Source: SR-FBR-E99 sp963732365
GTDB taxonomy: Bacteria; Bacteroidota; Bacteroidia; Bacteroidales; VadinHA17
DNA length: 64,000 nt
Assembly: GCA_963732365.1 (NCBI GenBank)
Contig: CAVSZC010000008.1
Location: 1-64,000 of the forward strand
Direction of reading: 5' to 3'
Part shown: positions 18,912-27,499 of the stretch, piece by piece
How the letters are laid out: every line of letters starts with the position of its first letter
How positions within the stretch are numbered: position 1 is the stretch's first letter
Position numbers and translations under genes: made by a program
Notes under the pieces: model-generated
Seen by the model: the letters and a program-made list of their open reading frames with translations, nothing else
Database searches by the model: none
What the model was told of the DNA's origin: nothing

Positions 18912-19646
18912 TTAAAATGCCTTGTAGTACTCCCGGTTAAGCCTGGCTATATTGGTCAGTTTTATCTGTTTCGGGCACTGTGCCTCACAGGCGCCTGTGT
19001 TTGAACAGCTGCCGAAACCCTGCCTGTCCATTTCAGCTATCATGGCCCGTACGCGTGCCTTGGCCTCTATCCTGCCCTGGGGCAGCAAGGCATATTGTGA
19101 TACCTTGGCCGAGACAAACAGCATGGCCGAGGCATTCTTACAGGCTGCCACACAGGCACCGCAGCCAATGCATATAGCGGAGTCAAAAGCCATATCACTT
19201 TGATGCTTGTTTACCAGCACTGAATTGGCTTCTGCAGCAGCACCGGCAGTAACCGAAATGAATCCGCCTGCAACCTGTATCCTGTCGAAGGCACTTCGGT
19301 CCACGATAAGGTCTTTTATCACCGGGAAGGCTTTCGCTCTCCAGGGCTCGATGGTGATGCTGTCACCGTCATTGAAATACCTCATAGCGAGGTGGCATGT
19401 AGTCAATCCCGGGACAGGACCGTGCGGGTATCCGTTTATATACATCCCGCAGCTGCCGCAGATGCCTTCGCGGCAGTCATGGTCAAACGCCACCGGTTCT
19501 TTTCCTGCCTCGACGAGCCTTTTGTTTAGGGCGTCGAGCATCTCCAGAAACGACATATCGGGGGAGACGTTGTCAAGATCATAGGATACGAAAGATCCTT
19601 TTGTCTTTACATTTTTCTGTCTCCATATCTTTAACTTGAGCTTCAT
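18912..19646 (-). CDS. sdhB: succinate dehydrogenase/fumarate reductase iron-sulfur subunit
   Basis: The 244-residue electron-transfer subunit links the flavoprotein to the membrane cytochrome. It has [2Fe-2S] ligands C58, C63, C66 ('CREGICGSC') and C84, [4Fe-4S] ligands C159, C162, C165 ('CIGCGAC') and C169, and the 'C-SNTGACEAQC' cluster C214, C220, C224 for the third centre. A GTG nine bases further upstream (19655) could add three residues; the ATG at 19646 gives the usual 'MKLKLKIWRQ' start. It is the last gene of sdhCAB, 21 bp after sdhA. The complex could work as succinate dehydrogenase or as fumarate reductase, which sequence alone does not decide. Confidence 0.95.
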   Translation of the reverse strand: MKLKLKIWRQKNVKTKGSFVSYDLDNVSPDMSFLEMLDALNKRLVEAGKEPVAFDHDCREGICGSCGMYINGYPHGPVPGLTTCHLAMRYFNDGDSITIEPWRAKAFPVIKDLIVDRSAFDRIQVAGGFISVTAGAAAEANSVLVNKHQSDMAFDSAICIGCGACVAACKNASAMLFVSAKVSQYALLPQGRIEAKARVRAMIAEMDRQGFGSCSNTGACEAQCPKQIKLTNIARLNREYYKAF

Positions 19647-19667
19647 ATCAGGCACAATTAGAATAGG

Positions 19668-21584
19668 TTATTTATAGCTTCTTTCCTTAAGTTCAACAAA
19701 CTCAAACTTCAGCGGCTCCTTGTTGAGTATCGGTTCGTCATCGCCGTTGTATTCCCAGGCGGCTACAAATGAGTACTCGCTGTCATTTCTCATGGCCTCG
19801 CCGTCAGGTGTCTGGTATTCCTCGCGGAAGTGGGCTCCGCATGACTCTTTTCTGTTCAGTGCATCTGTTATCATCAGCTTCGCCAGCTCCATGAAGTCAG
19901 CCACCCTGCCGGCCTTTTCAAGCTCCTGGTTCAGGTCAGTCCCTTCGCCGGGCACCATAAGGTCGCTCCAGAACTCCTTCTTCAGCTCATCCACCAGATT
20001 CAATGCCTTTTTCAATCCCTCTTCGTTGCGGGTCATGCCGCAGTAGTCCCACATAATCTTGCCAAGACGTCTGTGGAATGTTGTCGAAGTGTTCTTACCC
20101 CTTATTAAGAGGAGTTTGTCTATTCTCTCCCTTGCGGTCTTTTCAGCCTCGTCAAATTCTGCTCCTGTAGTCGGTACTTTCGGAGTACGTATCTCTCCCG
20201 AGAGATAGTTGCTGATAGTATTGGGAAGGATGAAGTATCCGTCACCGGCAGCCTGCATCAGTGAGCTGGCTCCCAGCCTGTTTGCTCCGTGATCCGAGAA
20301 ATTCGATTCACCGATGGAAAAGAGCCCCGGAAGGGTTGTCATCAGTTCGTAGTCGACCCAGAGACCACCCATGGTATAATGTCCTGCAGGATAGATGCGC
20401 ATAGGCTCCTCATAGGGGTCGAGACCTGTTATATGCTGGTACATCTCGAAGAGGTTGCCGTACTTGTTTTCAATGGCTTTCTTTCCCTGTTTCTTTATTG
20501 CATCGCGGAAGTCGAGGTTGACAGCCAGTCCTGTGTCTCCGACGCCGTAGCCGGCATCACACCGTTCCTTTGCAGCCCTGGAGGCCACGTCACGGGGAAC
20601 AAGGTTACCAAAAGTGGGGTAGCGCCGTTCGAGATAATAGTCTCTTTCCTCTTCGGGAATATCATTTGCCGGACGCTTGTCACCCTTATTTTTCGGCACC
20701 CATATGCGTCCGTCGTTTCTGAGCGACTCAGACATGAGTGTCAGCTTGCTCTGGAACTCGTTCAGCTGTGGTATGCTGGTAGGGTGGATCTGTACGAAGC
20801 TCGGGTTGGCGAATGCAGCACCTTTCTTGTAAGCTTTCCAGGCTGCAGAAGCGTTCGAGTTGACTGCCAGTGTGGAGAGGTAATAGATCGTACCGTACCC
20901 TCCGGAGGCCAGTACCACGGCATGGGCCGAGTGTCTCTCTATCTCTCCTGTGAGAAGGTTGCGGACAATAATTCCACGGGCCCTGCCGTCAATGACTACT
21001 ATGTCAAGCATATCCCTGCGCGGGTACATTGTCACCGTGCCGGCTTTGATCTGCCTGTTAAGCGATGAGTATGCACCCAGGAGGCACTGCTGACCGGTCT
21101 GCCCCTTTGCATAGAATGTGCGTGATACCTGCACGCCACCGAAAGAACGGGTGTCGAGGGTGCCGCCATACTCGCGGGCAAAGGGTACGCCGAGAGCAGA
21201 ATAATGGTCTATCACCTGGTTGCTTACCTCGGCGATACGGTACACATTGGCTTCACGTGCCCTGAAGTCGCCTCCCTTAATCATGTCATAAAAGAGACGG
21301 TATACACTGTCGCCGTCATGCTTGTAGTTCTTGGCGGCATTGATGCCTCCCTGTGCAGCTACAGAGTGTGCACGACGGGGAGAGTCCTGGTAACAGAACA
21401 CCTTGACGTTATAACCGAGCTCACCAAGAGCGGCTGCAGACCCGGCTCCTGAAAGCCCTGTGCCGATAATGATTATGTCAAGCTTCTTTTTGTTGGCCGG
21501 ATTAACAAGTTTCGTTGTTGACTTGTACTTTGTCCACTTCTCTTCAAGTGGCCCTTCCGGGATCTTTGCGTTGAGCGTTATCAT
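19668..21584 (-). CDS. sdhA: succinate dehydrogenase/fumarate reductase flavoprotein subunit
   Basis: The 638-residue catalytic subunit has covalent FAD. It begins the FAD fold with 'LDIIIIGTGLSGAGSAAALG', then 'RRAHSVAAQGGINAAKNY', where the His is the expected flavin-attachment site. 'FVQIHPTSIP', 'LVPRDVASRAAKERC' and 'GLFSIGESNFSDHGANRLGA' carry the dicarboxylate-binding His and Arg positions. The length and the 'GAYSSLNRQ' region fit the B-type (Bacteroides/Wolinella-like) enzymes that work with a single diheme cytochrome. It is flanked by sdhC (19-bp gap) and sdhB. The long open frame on the opposite strand inside it (20289-21068) is a shadow. Confidence 0.96.
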   Translation of the reverse strand: MITLNAKIPEGPLEEKWTKYKSTTKLVNPANKKKLDIIIIGTGLSGAGSAAALGELGYNVKVFCYQDSPRRAHSVAAQGGINAAKNYKHDGDSVYRLFYDMIKGGDFRAREANVYRIAEVSNQVIDHYSALGVPFAREYGGTLDTRSFGGVQVSRTFYAKGQTGQQCLLGAYSSLNRQIKAGTVTMYPRRDMLDIVVIDGRARGIIVRNLLTGEIERHSAHAVVLASGGYGTIYYLSTLAVNSNASAAWKAYKKGAAFANPSFVQIHPTSIPQLNEFQSKLTLMSESLRNDGRIWVPKNKGDKRPANDIPEEERDYYLERRYPTFGNLVPRDVASRAAKERCDAGYGVGDTGLAVNLDFRDAIKKQGKKAIENKYGNLFEMYQHITGLDPYEEPMRIYPAGHYTMGGLWVDYELMTTLPGLFSIGESNFSDHGANRLGASSLMQAAGDGYFILPNTISNYLSGEIRTPKVPTTGAEFDEAEKTARERIDKLLLIRGKNTSTTFHRRLGKIMWDYCGMTRNEEGLKKALNLVDELKKEFWSDLMVPGEGTDLNQELEKAGRVADFMELAKLMITDALNRKESCGAHFREEYQTPDGEAMRNDSEYSFVAAWEYNGDDEPILNKEPLKFEFVELKERSYK

Positions 21585-21603
21585 GGAATATTGTTTCTAC
21601 AGG

Positions 21604-22299
21604 TTATTTGAAAAGCCATATTACAAGAGGAATTACCGCAAATCCGATCGGCACCACAATGGCATAAATCAGCGAAAGACCCTTGATCACCGGGGTCCAG
21701 AAATCATTATTGAGGCCCAGTGTCTGAAAAGCAGACTGAAGGGCATGAAAGAGGTGGAACCCAAGCAGGGCAAAACATATCCAGTAGAGGATGACATATC
21801 CCGGTATATTGAAAAGCTGCCATGCCAGGGAGTAGAAGTTTTCGGGATCACCTTCGACAAGACCCAGCTTGATGAAATAAAAGTTGAAGAAATGGATAAT
21901 AATGAAGATAAGCACAGCCCCCCCGGTCCATATCATGAATCTTGAAAAAGCTGATGTTTCTGATTTATTCCTGACGGCATAGCCAACCGGCCTTTTAAGC
22001 CAGTTGATGATCTGAAGCGTGATCCCGTAAATGACATGTACAAGGATGGCCAGCATAAGGACAATTTCCACCACTTTTACCAGGGGAAATGTTGCCATAA
22101 AGTGAGCGGCAGTGTTGAACGGTTCAGGGTCTTCTTTCAGAAGCATCAGATTGATGCCAAGGTGAACCGGCAGGAACAGGAGCAGAAACAATCCGGCAAG
22201 CGCCATAACAAACTTTTTTGATACGGCAGAAAAAAGTATCTTGTTCATCGGCCTGGAACTTTTGGTTTGAGGTGAGGATAAAAAAAGTGATTTATTCAT
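21604..22299 (-). CDS. sdhC: succinate dehydrogenase/fumarate reductase cytochrome b subunit (b558 type)
   Basis: The 231-residue membrane anchor has five hydrophobic helices ('KFVMALAGLFLLLFLPVHLG', 'VVEIVLMLAILVHVIYGI', 'FMIWTGGAVLIFIIIHFFNF', 'YVILYWICFALLGFHLFHAL', and the last near 'LSLIYAIVVPIGFAVIPL'). His residues in the helices are suited to bind two hemes, and it should also bind menaquinone. This is the SdhC b558 family that pairs with the sdhA and sdhB seen here. The open frame extends 40 codons further upstream to 22419, but it would then overlap the divergent hydrolase gene; 'MNKSLFLSS' from ATG 22299 is the more natural start. First gene of the operon. Confidence 0.92.
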   Translation of the reverse strand: MNKSLFLSSPQTKSSRPMNKILFSAVSKKFVMALAGLFLLLFLPVHLGINLMLLKEDPEPFNTAAHFMATFPLVKVVEIVLMLAILVHVIYGITLQIINWLKRPVGYAVRNKSETSAFSRFMIWTGGAVLIFIIIHFFNFYFIKLGLVEGDPENFYSLAWQLFNIPGYVILYWICFALLGFHLFHALQSAFQTLGLNNDFWTPVIKGLSLIYAIVVPIGFAVIPLVIWLFK

Positions 22300-22344
22300 G
22301 GTAAATTTAAAGAGTTTTTTGTCATAATCAAATTGTTTGATGCG

Positions 22345-23139
22345 ATGAATACAGATTACAGAGGCACTGTTGTCTCGTACGTTTCTGACGGCACAGGCTA
22401 TCCTGTTGTCCTCCTGCACGGATATCTCGAGGCAAAGGAGGCATGGGAAATGATTTCAGCTGTTTTGTCCAGGAGCTACAGGGTCATTTCGATAGATCTT
22501 CCGGGTCACGGCGCCTCCGGGATCATCTCAGGCATACACACGATGGAGATGATGGCCGGGGCGGTGCATGCGGTCATTGAAAAGGAAAAGTGCGGGAAGG
22601 TAATCCTGGCAGGCCATTCGCTTGGAGGTTATGTCGCTCTGGCATTTGCTGAGCTCTACCCTGAGCTTCTGGCAGGGTATGTACTGTTTCATTCGCATCC
22701 TCATGCCGATTCCGCTGAGGCAATTAACAAGCGCAACAGGGAGATCGCGATTGTGGAGGCCGGCCGGAAGAACCTGATGTATCCGGCGAACGTATCTATG
22801 ATGTTTGCGGAAAAGAACCTGTCACGGATGCCTGATGCCCTGGCGCGGATGGAGATGATAGCCTCGCGCTGTCCTGATGAAGGGATAATATCCATCCTCA
22901 GGGGGATGATGGCAAGACCTTCCAGGGCACATCTGGTCGAAGAGGGCAGAATACCACTGTTGTGGATACTGGGAAGGCATGATCTCTATTTTACGCCGGA
23001 GAAAGCCCTCGGAAATGTAAAGATTCCTGGCAACTGCAGGGTGGTTATCATGGAGGACTCAGGTCATCTGGGCTTCATTGAGGAGCCTGATCATTCAGCA
23101 GCAATCATTATAGAATTCGCAGAGGAATTAAAGTACTGA
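22345..23139 (+). CDS. alpha/beta hydrolase
   Basis: The 264-residue cytoplasmic hydrolase has the complete triad: nucleophile S92 in 'AGHSLGGYVAL', D213 in 'ILGRHDLYF', and H241 in 'DSGHLGFIEEP'. The oxyanion-side motif is 'VVLLHGYLEAKEAW'. The cap region around 105-190 is rich in Met and Arg. The substrate cannot be inferred; ester or lactone hydrolysis is the family norm. The frame opens at a TTG (22333), but ATG 22345 is the better start. It is divergent from sdhC with a 45-bp spacer and is followed by the fucosidase gene 20 bp downstream, perhaps one transcript. Confidence 0.85.
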   Translation: MNTDYRGTVVSYVSDGTGYPVVLLHGYLEAKEAWEMISAVLSRSYRVISIDLPGHGASGIISGIHTMEMMAGAVHAVIEKEKCGKVILAGHSLGGYVALAFAELYPELLAGYVLFHSHPHADSAEAINKRNREIAIVEAGRKNLMYPANVSMMFAEKNLSRMPDALARMEMIASRCPDEGIISILRGMMARPSRAHLVEEGRIPLLWILGRHDLYFTPEKALGNVKIPGNCRVVIMEDSGHLGFIEEPDHSAAIIIEFAEELKY

Positions 23140-23159
23140 TAATAAATTTGGCAGAAGTT

Positions 23160-24533
23160 ATGAAAAAGAGATTACTGTTGCTGGCCGTTATTGCATTTAG
23201 CGCAGCGATGTTGCTTCCCGGATGCACCGAGGAGACAAAATCAGAAAGAGATGTGCCATCCAGAACTGACTGGTGGAGCGAAGCACGATTCGGTATGTTC
23301 ATCCACTGGGGACTCTATTCGATCCCTGCCGGAGAGTGGGACGGAGAAACCAACCATGCAGAGTGGATACGCACAACAGCCAGGATACCCCTGGAGGTAT
23401 ATGACACTCTGGTGAATCATTTCAATCCTGTAAGTTTCAACGCCCGTGAATGGGTCACGATGGCAAAAGATGCGGGAATGAAGTATATCGTCATCACCTC
23501 GAAGCATCACGATGGCTTTTGCCTTTTCGATTCTGAGTACACAGACTTTGATGTTATGTCAACTCCCTTCAGGAGGGATATACTTGGAGAACTGGCGGAG
23601 GCATGCTCTGAACAGGGGATAGTACTCTGTTTTTACCATTCAATAATGGATTGGCATCACCCTGACTATCTTCCGAGGAGAGAATGGGAGACAACCCGCA
23701 CGGCGGAGGTAGCCGATATGGAGAGGTATATTGCTTATATGAAAAACCAGCTCAGGGAGCTGACTTCCAGGTACGGGTCAATTGGTGTCCTCTGGTTTGA
23801 CGGCGAGTGGGAGGATACATGGACTCATGAGAGAGGGGTTGACCTTTATGATTATGTGGGGAGCCTTCAACCCGGAATAATCATTAACAATCGCGTTGAC
23901 AAAGGCCGGGCAGGCATGCAGGGGATGACAACCTCCGAAGAGTTTCGCGGCGACTTCGGCACACCTGAGCAGGAGGTCCCTGCAACAGGGCTGCCCGGTG
24001 TATTATGGGAGAGTTGCATAACGCTAAACAACAACTGGGGATATAACAAGGCTGACACAAACTGGAAATCGACAGATAGTGTGATAAGGATGCTGGCTGA
24101 TGTGGCATCCAAGGGAGGCAACCTGCTTCTTAACATAGGTCCGAAGTCGGACGGTACCTTTCCTGACCAGAGCATAGCCGTTCTTAGCGGTACAGGAGAA
24201 TGGATGTCTGTGAACAGCGAATCAATATATGGCACCTCGGCCTCACCTTTTTCTTCACTTGAGTGGGGCCGCTGCACCATGAAAAATGACGGCAGGAACA
24301 CACTTCTTTACCTGCACGTCTTTGACTGGCCCGAAAATGGGATACTTAAGGTTCCTGATCTTAAAAATAAAGTTCGCAAGGCATATTTTCTCAGTGACAA
24401 GGGTAAGCTCAGCATTTCAAGGGATAACGGTGAGATCAAAATAAAGGTCCCGGACGATGGTCCCGACAGCCCTGATACCGTCATAGTGCTTTTAATAAAG
24501 GGATTGCCGGAACTGGTCGCTGCTCCCGTTTAG
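23160..24533 (+). CDS. alpha-L-fucosidase, GH29, lipoprotein
   Basis: The 457-residue protein has a lipoprotein signal peptide ending 'MLLPGC' (lipid-anchored Cys22). The GH29 barrel starts 'WWSEARFGMFIHWGLYSIPA'. It contains 'KHHDGFCLFDSEYTDFD', 'FYHSIMDWHHPDY', and the nucleophile D214 in 'VLWFDGEWEDTW'. 'GGNLLLNIGPKSDGTFP' closes the catalytic domain. It should release alpha-linked fucose from glycans in the periplasm or at the surface. The start is ATG 23160; a TTG four codons earlier overlaps a TAAATTTG that resembles a -7 box but would give an almost leaderless mRNA. No SusC/D pair adjoins it, so this is not a standard polysaccharide-utilisation locus. Its stop overlaps the convergent protease by 4 bp. 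Confidence 0.92.
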   Translation: MKKRLLLLAVIAFSAAMLLPGCTEETKSERDVPSRTDWWSEARFGMFIHWGLYSIPAGEWDGETNHAEWIRTTARIPLEVYDTLVNHFNPVSFNAREWVTMAKDAGMKYIVITSKHHDGFCLFDSEYTDFDVMSTPFRRDILGELAEACSEQGIVLCFYHSIMDWHHPDYLPRREWETTRTAEVADMERYIAYMKNQLRELTSRYGSIGVLWFDGEWEDTWTHERGVDLYDYVGSLQPGIIINNRVDKGRAGMQGMTTSEEFRGDFGTPEQEVPATGLPGVLWESCITLNNNWGYNKADTNWKSTDSVIRMLADVASKGGNLLLNIGPKSDGTFPDQSIAVLSGTGEWMSVNSESIYGTSASPFSSLEWGRCTMKNDGRNTLLYLHVFDWPENGILKVPDLKNKVRKAYFLSDKGKLSISRDNGEIKIKVPDDGPDSPDTVIVLLIKGLPELVAAPV

Positions 24534-26122
24534 ATACTTTCTATGTAGCCGAGTGCATCGAGAAGGGTTCTGTCAATCTTTTCCCAGAGCGGATAGAAGC
24601 CCTTGCTGTCGAGCATATTGCGGGCAATGTAAGCTTTAAGCTGAATGTACAGAATATTTTCGGAGGTACTTATGCCATCATTATCAGGCGGGATGCCATT
24701 TTCAGAAGCATACCTGACAAATTTTGACATGAGATCCTGGCCAGACAACCACTCATCGAGAGAGGAAAGGTCACGGAATTTTTTCATTGCCTCCCGGTTG
24801 TCTTCCGTAAACTTCAATGCATACCTGAAGAGGAGGCCTGAATTCCGGATGGCAATGAAATAATCTGAGATGCCTGTGGTGTCAATTGGTATAAAGATGT
24901 CGGGCATTATGCCGCCGCCGCCGTATACTGTCTTACCTCCTGGAGTGGTATATCGTAGAGAATCGGGTAAATCTATTGAGTCAACCTGCTCGAATTCTCC
25001 GTGTATATATCTAGTGCCCAGTTCCTCGTAATATTTTTCAATGCCTTCGTCGTAGGGCTTCTGTATCGATCTGCCAGTAGGGGTATAGTAACGTGCAATT
25101 GTGAGTCTCATTCCCGATCCGTCCCTGAACATGACAGGTTCCTGCACCAGGCCCTTGCCGAATGAGCGGCGGCCGATGATGGTGCCACGATCATTATCCT
25201 GAACTGCTCCTGCCAGTATCTCGCTGGCAGAGGCGCTCCACTCATCAATCAGAACAACGAGCTCACCCTGTTCAAAATCACCGTTTGATGTAGCTCTCAC
25301 CTCCTGCCTGGGTTTTGCCTTGCCCATTGTAAAGACAATGAGCTTCCCTTCCGCCAGAAACTCGTCTGCTATCATGGTGGCAGCATCCATGACACCACCC
25401 GAGTTGCTTCTCAGGTCAAGTATCAGCCTATTCATTCCCTGCCCCTTGAGATCACGCAGTCCCTGCCTGAACTCCTCATGCGTGGTTAGTGCGAAGTTGG
25501 AAATCTTTATATATCCCACGTCGTCTGACATCATGTAAGAGACGTCAACACTGAAAATGGGGATTTTATCGCGAATGATTGTAAAAGGCATTAGCTCAGG
25601 CACACCTTTCCTGGCAATCTTAAGATCAACCCTTGTTCCGCGCGGGCCCTTGAGCATCCTGACAATGTTTTCGTCAGGGATTCCTTTGCCAGCGATGAGT
25701 GAATCGCCTACATAAATGATCTTGTCACCCGCCATGATCCCCGCCTTTTCAGATGGGCCGCCAGGTATAGTGCTAATGATCAGGACAGTGTCAGTTATGG
25801 TATTGAATGAGACACCAATGCCGTCAAAATTCCCCTGCAGCGGCTCGTTTGCCTCTGTAAGATCGCGTGCAGATATGTAAACAGAGTGGGGATCAAGCTT
25901 GCGCAGCATCGTCGGGATGGCTTCCTCGATGAGGGCATTTCGGTCTATTGTGTCGACGTAGTCTGATTCAATGATATCGAGTATACGGCTCAGCTTGTCA
26001 TTTGAGGCCGGGAAAGTGGTACTCATGCCTGTGTTGGGATGAGGCATGTAAAAGCCGATAAGAATTCCCAGTGCAATGCCGGCGGAGATAATAAGCGGAA
26101 GATATGCTCTATTGTATTTCAT
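24530..26122 (-). CDS. S41 family C-terminal processing peptidase
   Basis: The 530-residue protease is anchored by an N-terminal helix (about 8-26) and acts in the periplasm. A PDZ domain lies near 95-175 ('GIGVSFNTI', 'GPSEKAGIMAGDKIIYVGD'). The catalytic Ser/Lys dyad is S298 in 'EWSASASEI' and K323 in 'GRRSFGKG', 25 residues apart as in CtpA/Prc enzymes. 'LDLRSNSGGVMDAA' precedes it. A helical C-terminal extension of about 130 residues is usual in Bacteroidota members. It overlaps the dCMP deaminase gene by 14 bp and is likely transcribed with it from the -7 box at 26599-26606. Confidence 0.93.
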   Translation of the reverse strand: MKYNRAYLPLIISAGIALGILIGFYMPHPNTGMSTTFPASNDKLSRILDIIESDYVDTIDRNALIEEAIPTMLRKLDPHSVYISARDLTEANEPLQGNFDGIGVSFNTITDTVLIISTIPGGPSEKAGIMAGDKIIYVGDSLIAGKGIPDENIVRMLKGPRGTRVDLKIARKGVPELMPFTIIRDKIPIFSVDVSYMMSDDVGYIKISNFALTTHEEFRQGLRDLKGQGMNRLILDLRSNSGGVMDAATMIADEFLAEGKLIVFTMGKAKPRQEVRATSNGDFEQGELVVLIDEWSASASEILAGAVQDNDRGTIIGRRSFGKGLVQEPVMFRDGSGMRLTIARYYTPTGRSIQKPYDEGIEKYYEELGTRYIHGEFEQVDSIDLPDSLRYTTPGGKTVYGGGGIMPDIFIPIDTTGISDYFIAIRNSGLLFRYALKFTEDNREAMKKFRDLSSLDEWLSGQDLMSKFVRYASENGIPPDNDGISTSENILYIQLKAYIARNMLDSKGFYPLWEKIDRTLLDALGYIESI

Positions 26123-26579
26123 TGTCCTTTTCTTCTAAATCTATATAAACCATCTCGATACCTGCTCTTTTAAGCAGGTCAATGCCTTCCAGGTTACGGT
26201 ACTGATTGCTGTACACAACGCGCCTGATACCTGATTGTATGATCAGCTTCGAGCACTCCATGCATGGCGAATCGGTGATATAGAGGGTGGAATTCTCACT
26301 TGAGTTATTTGACCTGGCTACCTTGGTGATGGCGTTTGCCTCTGCATGAAGAACATATGGTTTGGTCACATTGTTTTCATCCTCACAGACATTTTCAAAC
26401 CCTGAGGGGGTTCCGTTATAGCCGTCAGAGATTATCATCTTGTCCTTGACTATCAGCGCTCCCACCTGCCTTCTCTTACAGTAGGAGTTCTCTGCCCATA
26501 TGGCAGCCATCCTCAGATATCGCCTGTCAAACTGCAGCTGTTTCGCACCGTATGGGTGGATGGCATCCTTACTGTTCAT
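26109..26579 (-). CDS. comEB: dCMP deaminase (ComE operon protein 2 family)
   Basis: The 156-residue zinc deaminase converts dCMP to dUMP for thymidylate supply. The active site is 'VLHAEANAI' (H78 zinc ligand, E80 proton shuttle) and 'PCMECSKLI' (C106, C109). 'RRQVGALIVKDKMIISDGYN' is the usual dCMP deaminase N-terminal motif. It is the first gene of a two-gene unit with the S41 protease, overlapping it by 14 bp; this pairing is not functionally obvious. ATG 26579 lies about 20 bp below a TATGTTTG element. Confidence 0.93.
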   Translation of the reverse strand: MNSKDAIHPYGAKQLQFDRRYLRMAAIWAENSYCKRRQVGALIVKDKMIISDGYNGTPSGFENVCEDENNVTKPYVLHAEANAITKVARSNNSSENSTLYITDSPCMECSKLIIQSGIRRVVYSNQYRNLEGIDLLKRAGIEMVYIDLEEKDNEIQ

Positions 26580-26598
26580 CCCTCTTGTTTTGGATTGA

Positions 26599-26606
26599 CA
26601 AACATA
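26599..26606 (-). promoter_or_regulatory. -7 element (TATGTTTG) upstream of comEB
   Basis: Minus-strand TATGTTTG fits TAnnTTTG and would start a transcript with a leader of roughly 13 nt. No -33 TTG is at the right distance. Confidence 0.45.
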
Positions 26607-26623
26607 ATTGATTTTATGCTAAC

Positions 26624-27412
26624 TCAGACGTATATTTCGCCTTTAAGATAAAGCATTGCCCTGCCGGCGATCAAAGTGCGGTCTCCGGCAAGGGAGCATT
26701 CGAGATAACCTCCCCTGGCAGAGAGCTGTCTCGCTTTAAGGGTTTTTCTGCCGAGGCGTTCTGACCAGAAGGGGGTAAGTGTCGTATGAGCGGAACCGGT
26801 CACCGGGTCCTCATCAATGCCTGCCCCCGGTACAAAGAAGCGCGATACGAAATCGACATCACTGCCGGGGGCGGTGACAATAGTTCCCCGCCCCTCTGCC
26901 CGGGCAAGTTTTCTGAAGTCAGGAACAAGATTGACTATGTCGCTTTCACTCTCATATAAAAGAAGGTAATCGCTTCTCCCCCTGTAGCATTCAAGAGGCT
27001 CTCTTCCCATGCTTTCCCTTATTATTTCAGGCAATTTGCATCGTTCGGGAGTATCGGAAGGGAAATCAAGCTCGAGCTTCTCACCCCTCTTCCTGACAAT
27101 AAGATCTCCCATATGAAGAGAATGAAATGTCACCTCTGACCTTGCAGGCTGAAGGATATTCATCACCACGAAGGATGATGCCAGGGTGGCATGACCGCAA
27201 AGGTCAACCTCGGTGACAGGTGTAAACCATCTTATAAGCCAGTCGTTTCCCTGTTGCATAATGAATGCCGTTTCCGCAAGGTTGTTCTCCAGGGCAATAT
27301 TCTGCATAAGGTCATCGGCAGGCCACTCGCTGAGAATGCAAACTGCAGCAGGATTGCCGCTGAAAGGGCCTGTGGTAAAGGCATCAACCTGATAGATAGG
27401 CACTGTTTTCAT
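26624..27412 (-). CDS. PhzF family isomerase
   Basis: The 262-residue protein has the duplicated diaminopimelate-epimerase fold of PhzF enzymes. The start is 'IYQVDAFTTGPFSGNPAAV'. The catalytic Glu lies in 'NNLAETAFIM', 'VDLCGHATLASSFV' ends the first half, and 'GIDEDPVTGSAHTTLTPFW' marks the second. Most members outside phenazine clusters have no known substrate, and no phenazine genes are near, so the name only gives the fold and likely isomerase chemistry. It is divergent from the MBL hydrolase, with its own -7 box at 27435-27442. Confidence 0.9.
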   Translation of the reverse strand: MKTVPIYQVDAFTTGPFSGNPAAVCILSEWPADDLMQNIALENNLAETAFIMQQGNDWLIRWFTPVTEVDLCGHATLASSFVVMNILQPARSEVTFHSLHMGDLIVRKRGEKLELDFPSDTPERCKLPEIIRESMGREPLECYRGRSDYLLLYESESDIVNLVPDFRKLARAEGRGTIVTAPGSDVDFVSRFFVPGAGIDEDPVTGSAHTTLTPFWSERLGRKTLKARQLSARGGYLECSLAGDRTLIAGRAMLYLKGEIYV

Positions 27413-27434
27413 TTCAATGTTTTTGTATCGCTGA

Positions 27435-27442
27435 CAAAGTTA
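27435..27442 (-). promoter_or_regulatory. -7 element (TAACTTTG) of the phzF-like gene
   Basis: Minus-strand TAACTTTG matches TAnnTTTG; the leader to ATG 27412 would be about 16 nt. It lies in the 87-bp divergent gap. Confidence 0.45.
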
Positions 27443-27499
27443 GAAATGTTTGACGTGAAAAATTCTTCAGATACGGTCTAACTATTTTATATTCGTACT

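Noticed and set aside
20289..21068. 259-codon plus-strand frame
   Set aside because: Complete antisense shadow of sdhA, with unnatural composition and no motif.
23143..23150. TAAATTTG as promoter of the fucosidase gene
   Set aside because: It would place the start of transcription almost on the ATG; more likely chance in a short A+T-rich gap.
26624..27412. Phenazine biosynthesis
   Set aside because: Only a PhzF-fold protein is present; no other phz genes occur, and stand-alone PhzF proteins are common.
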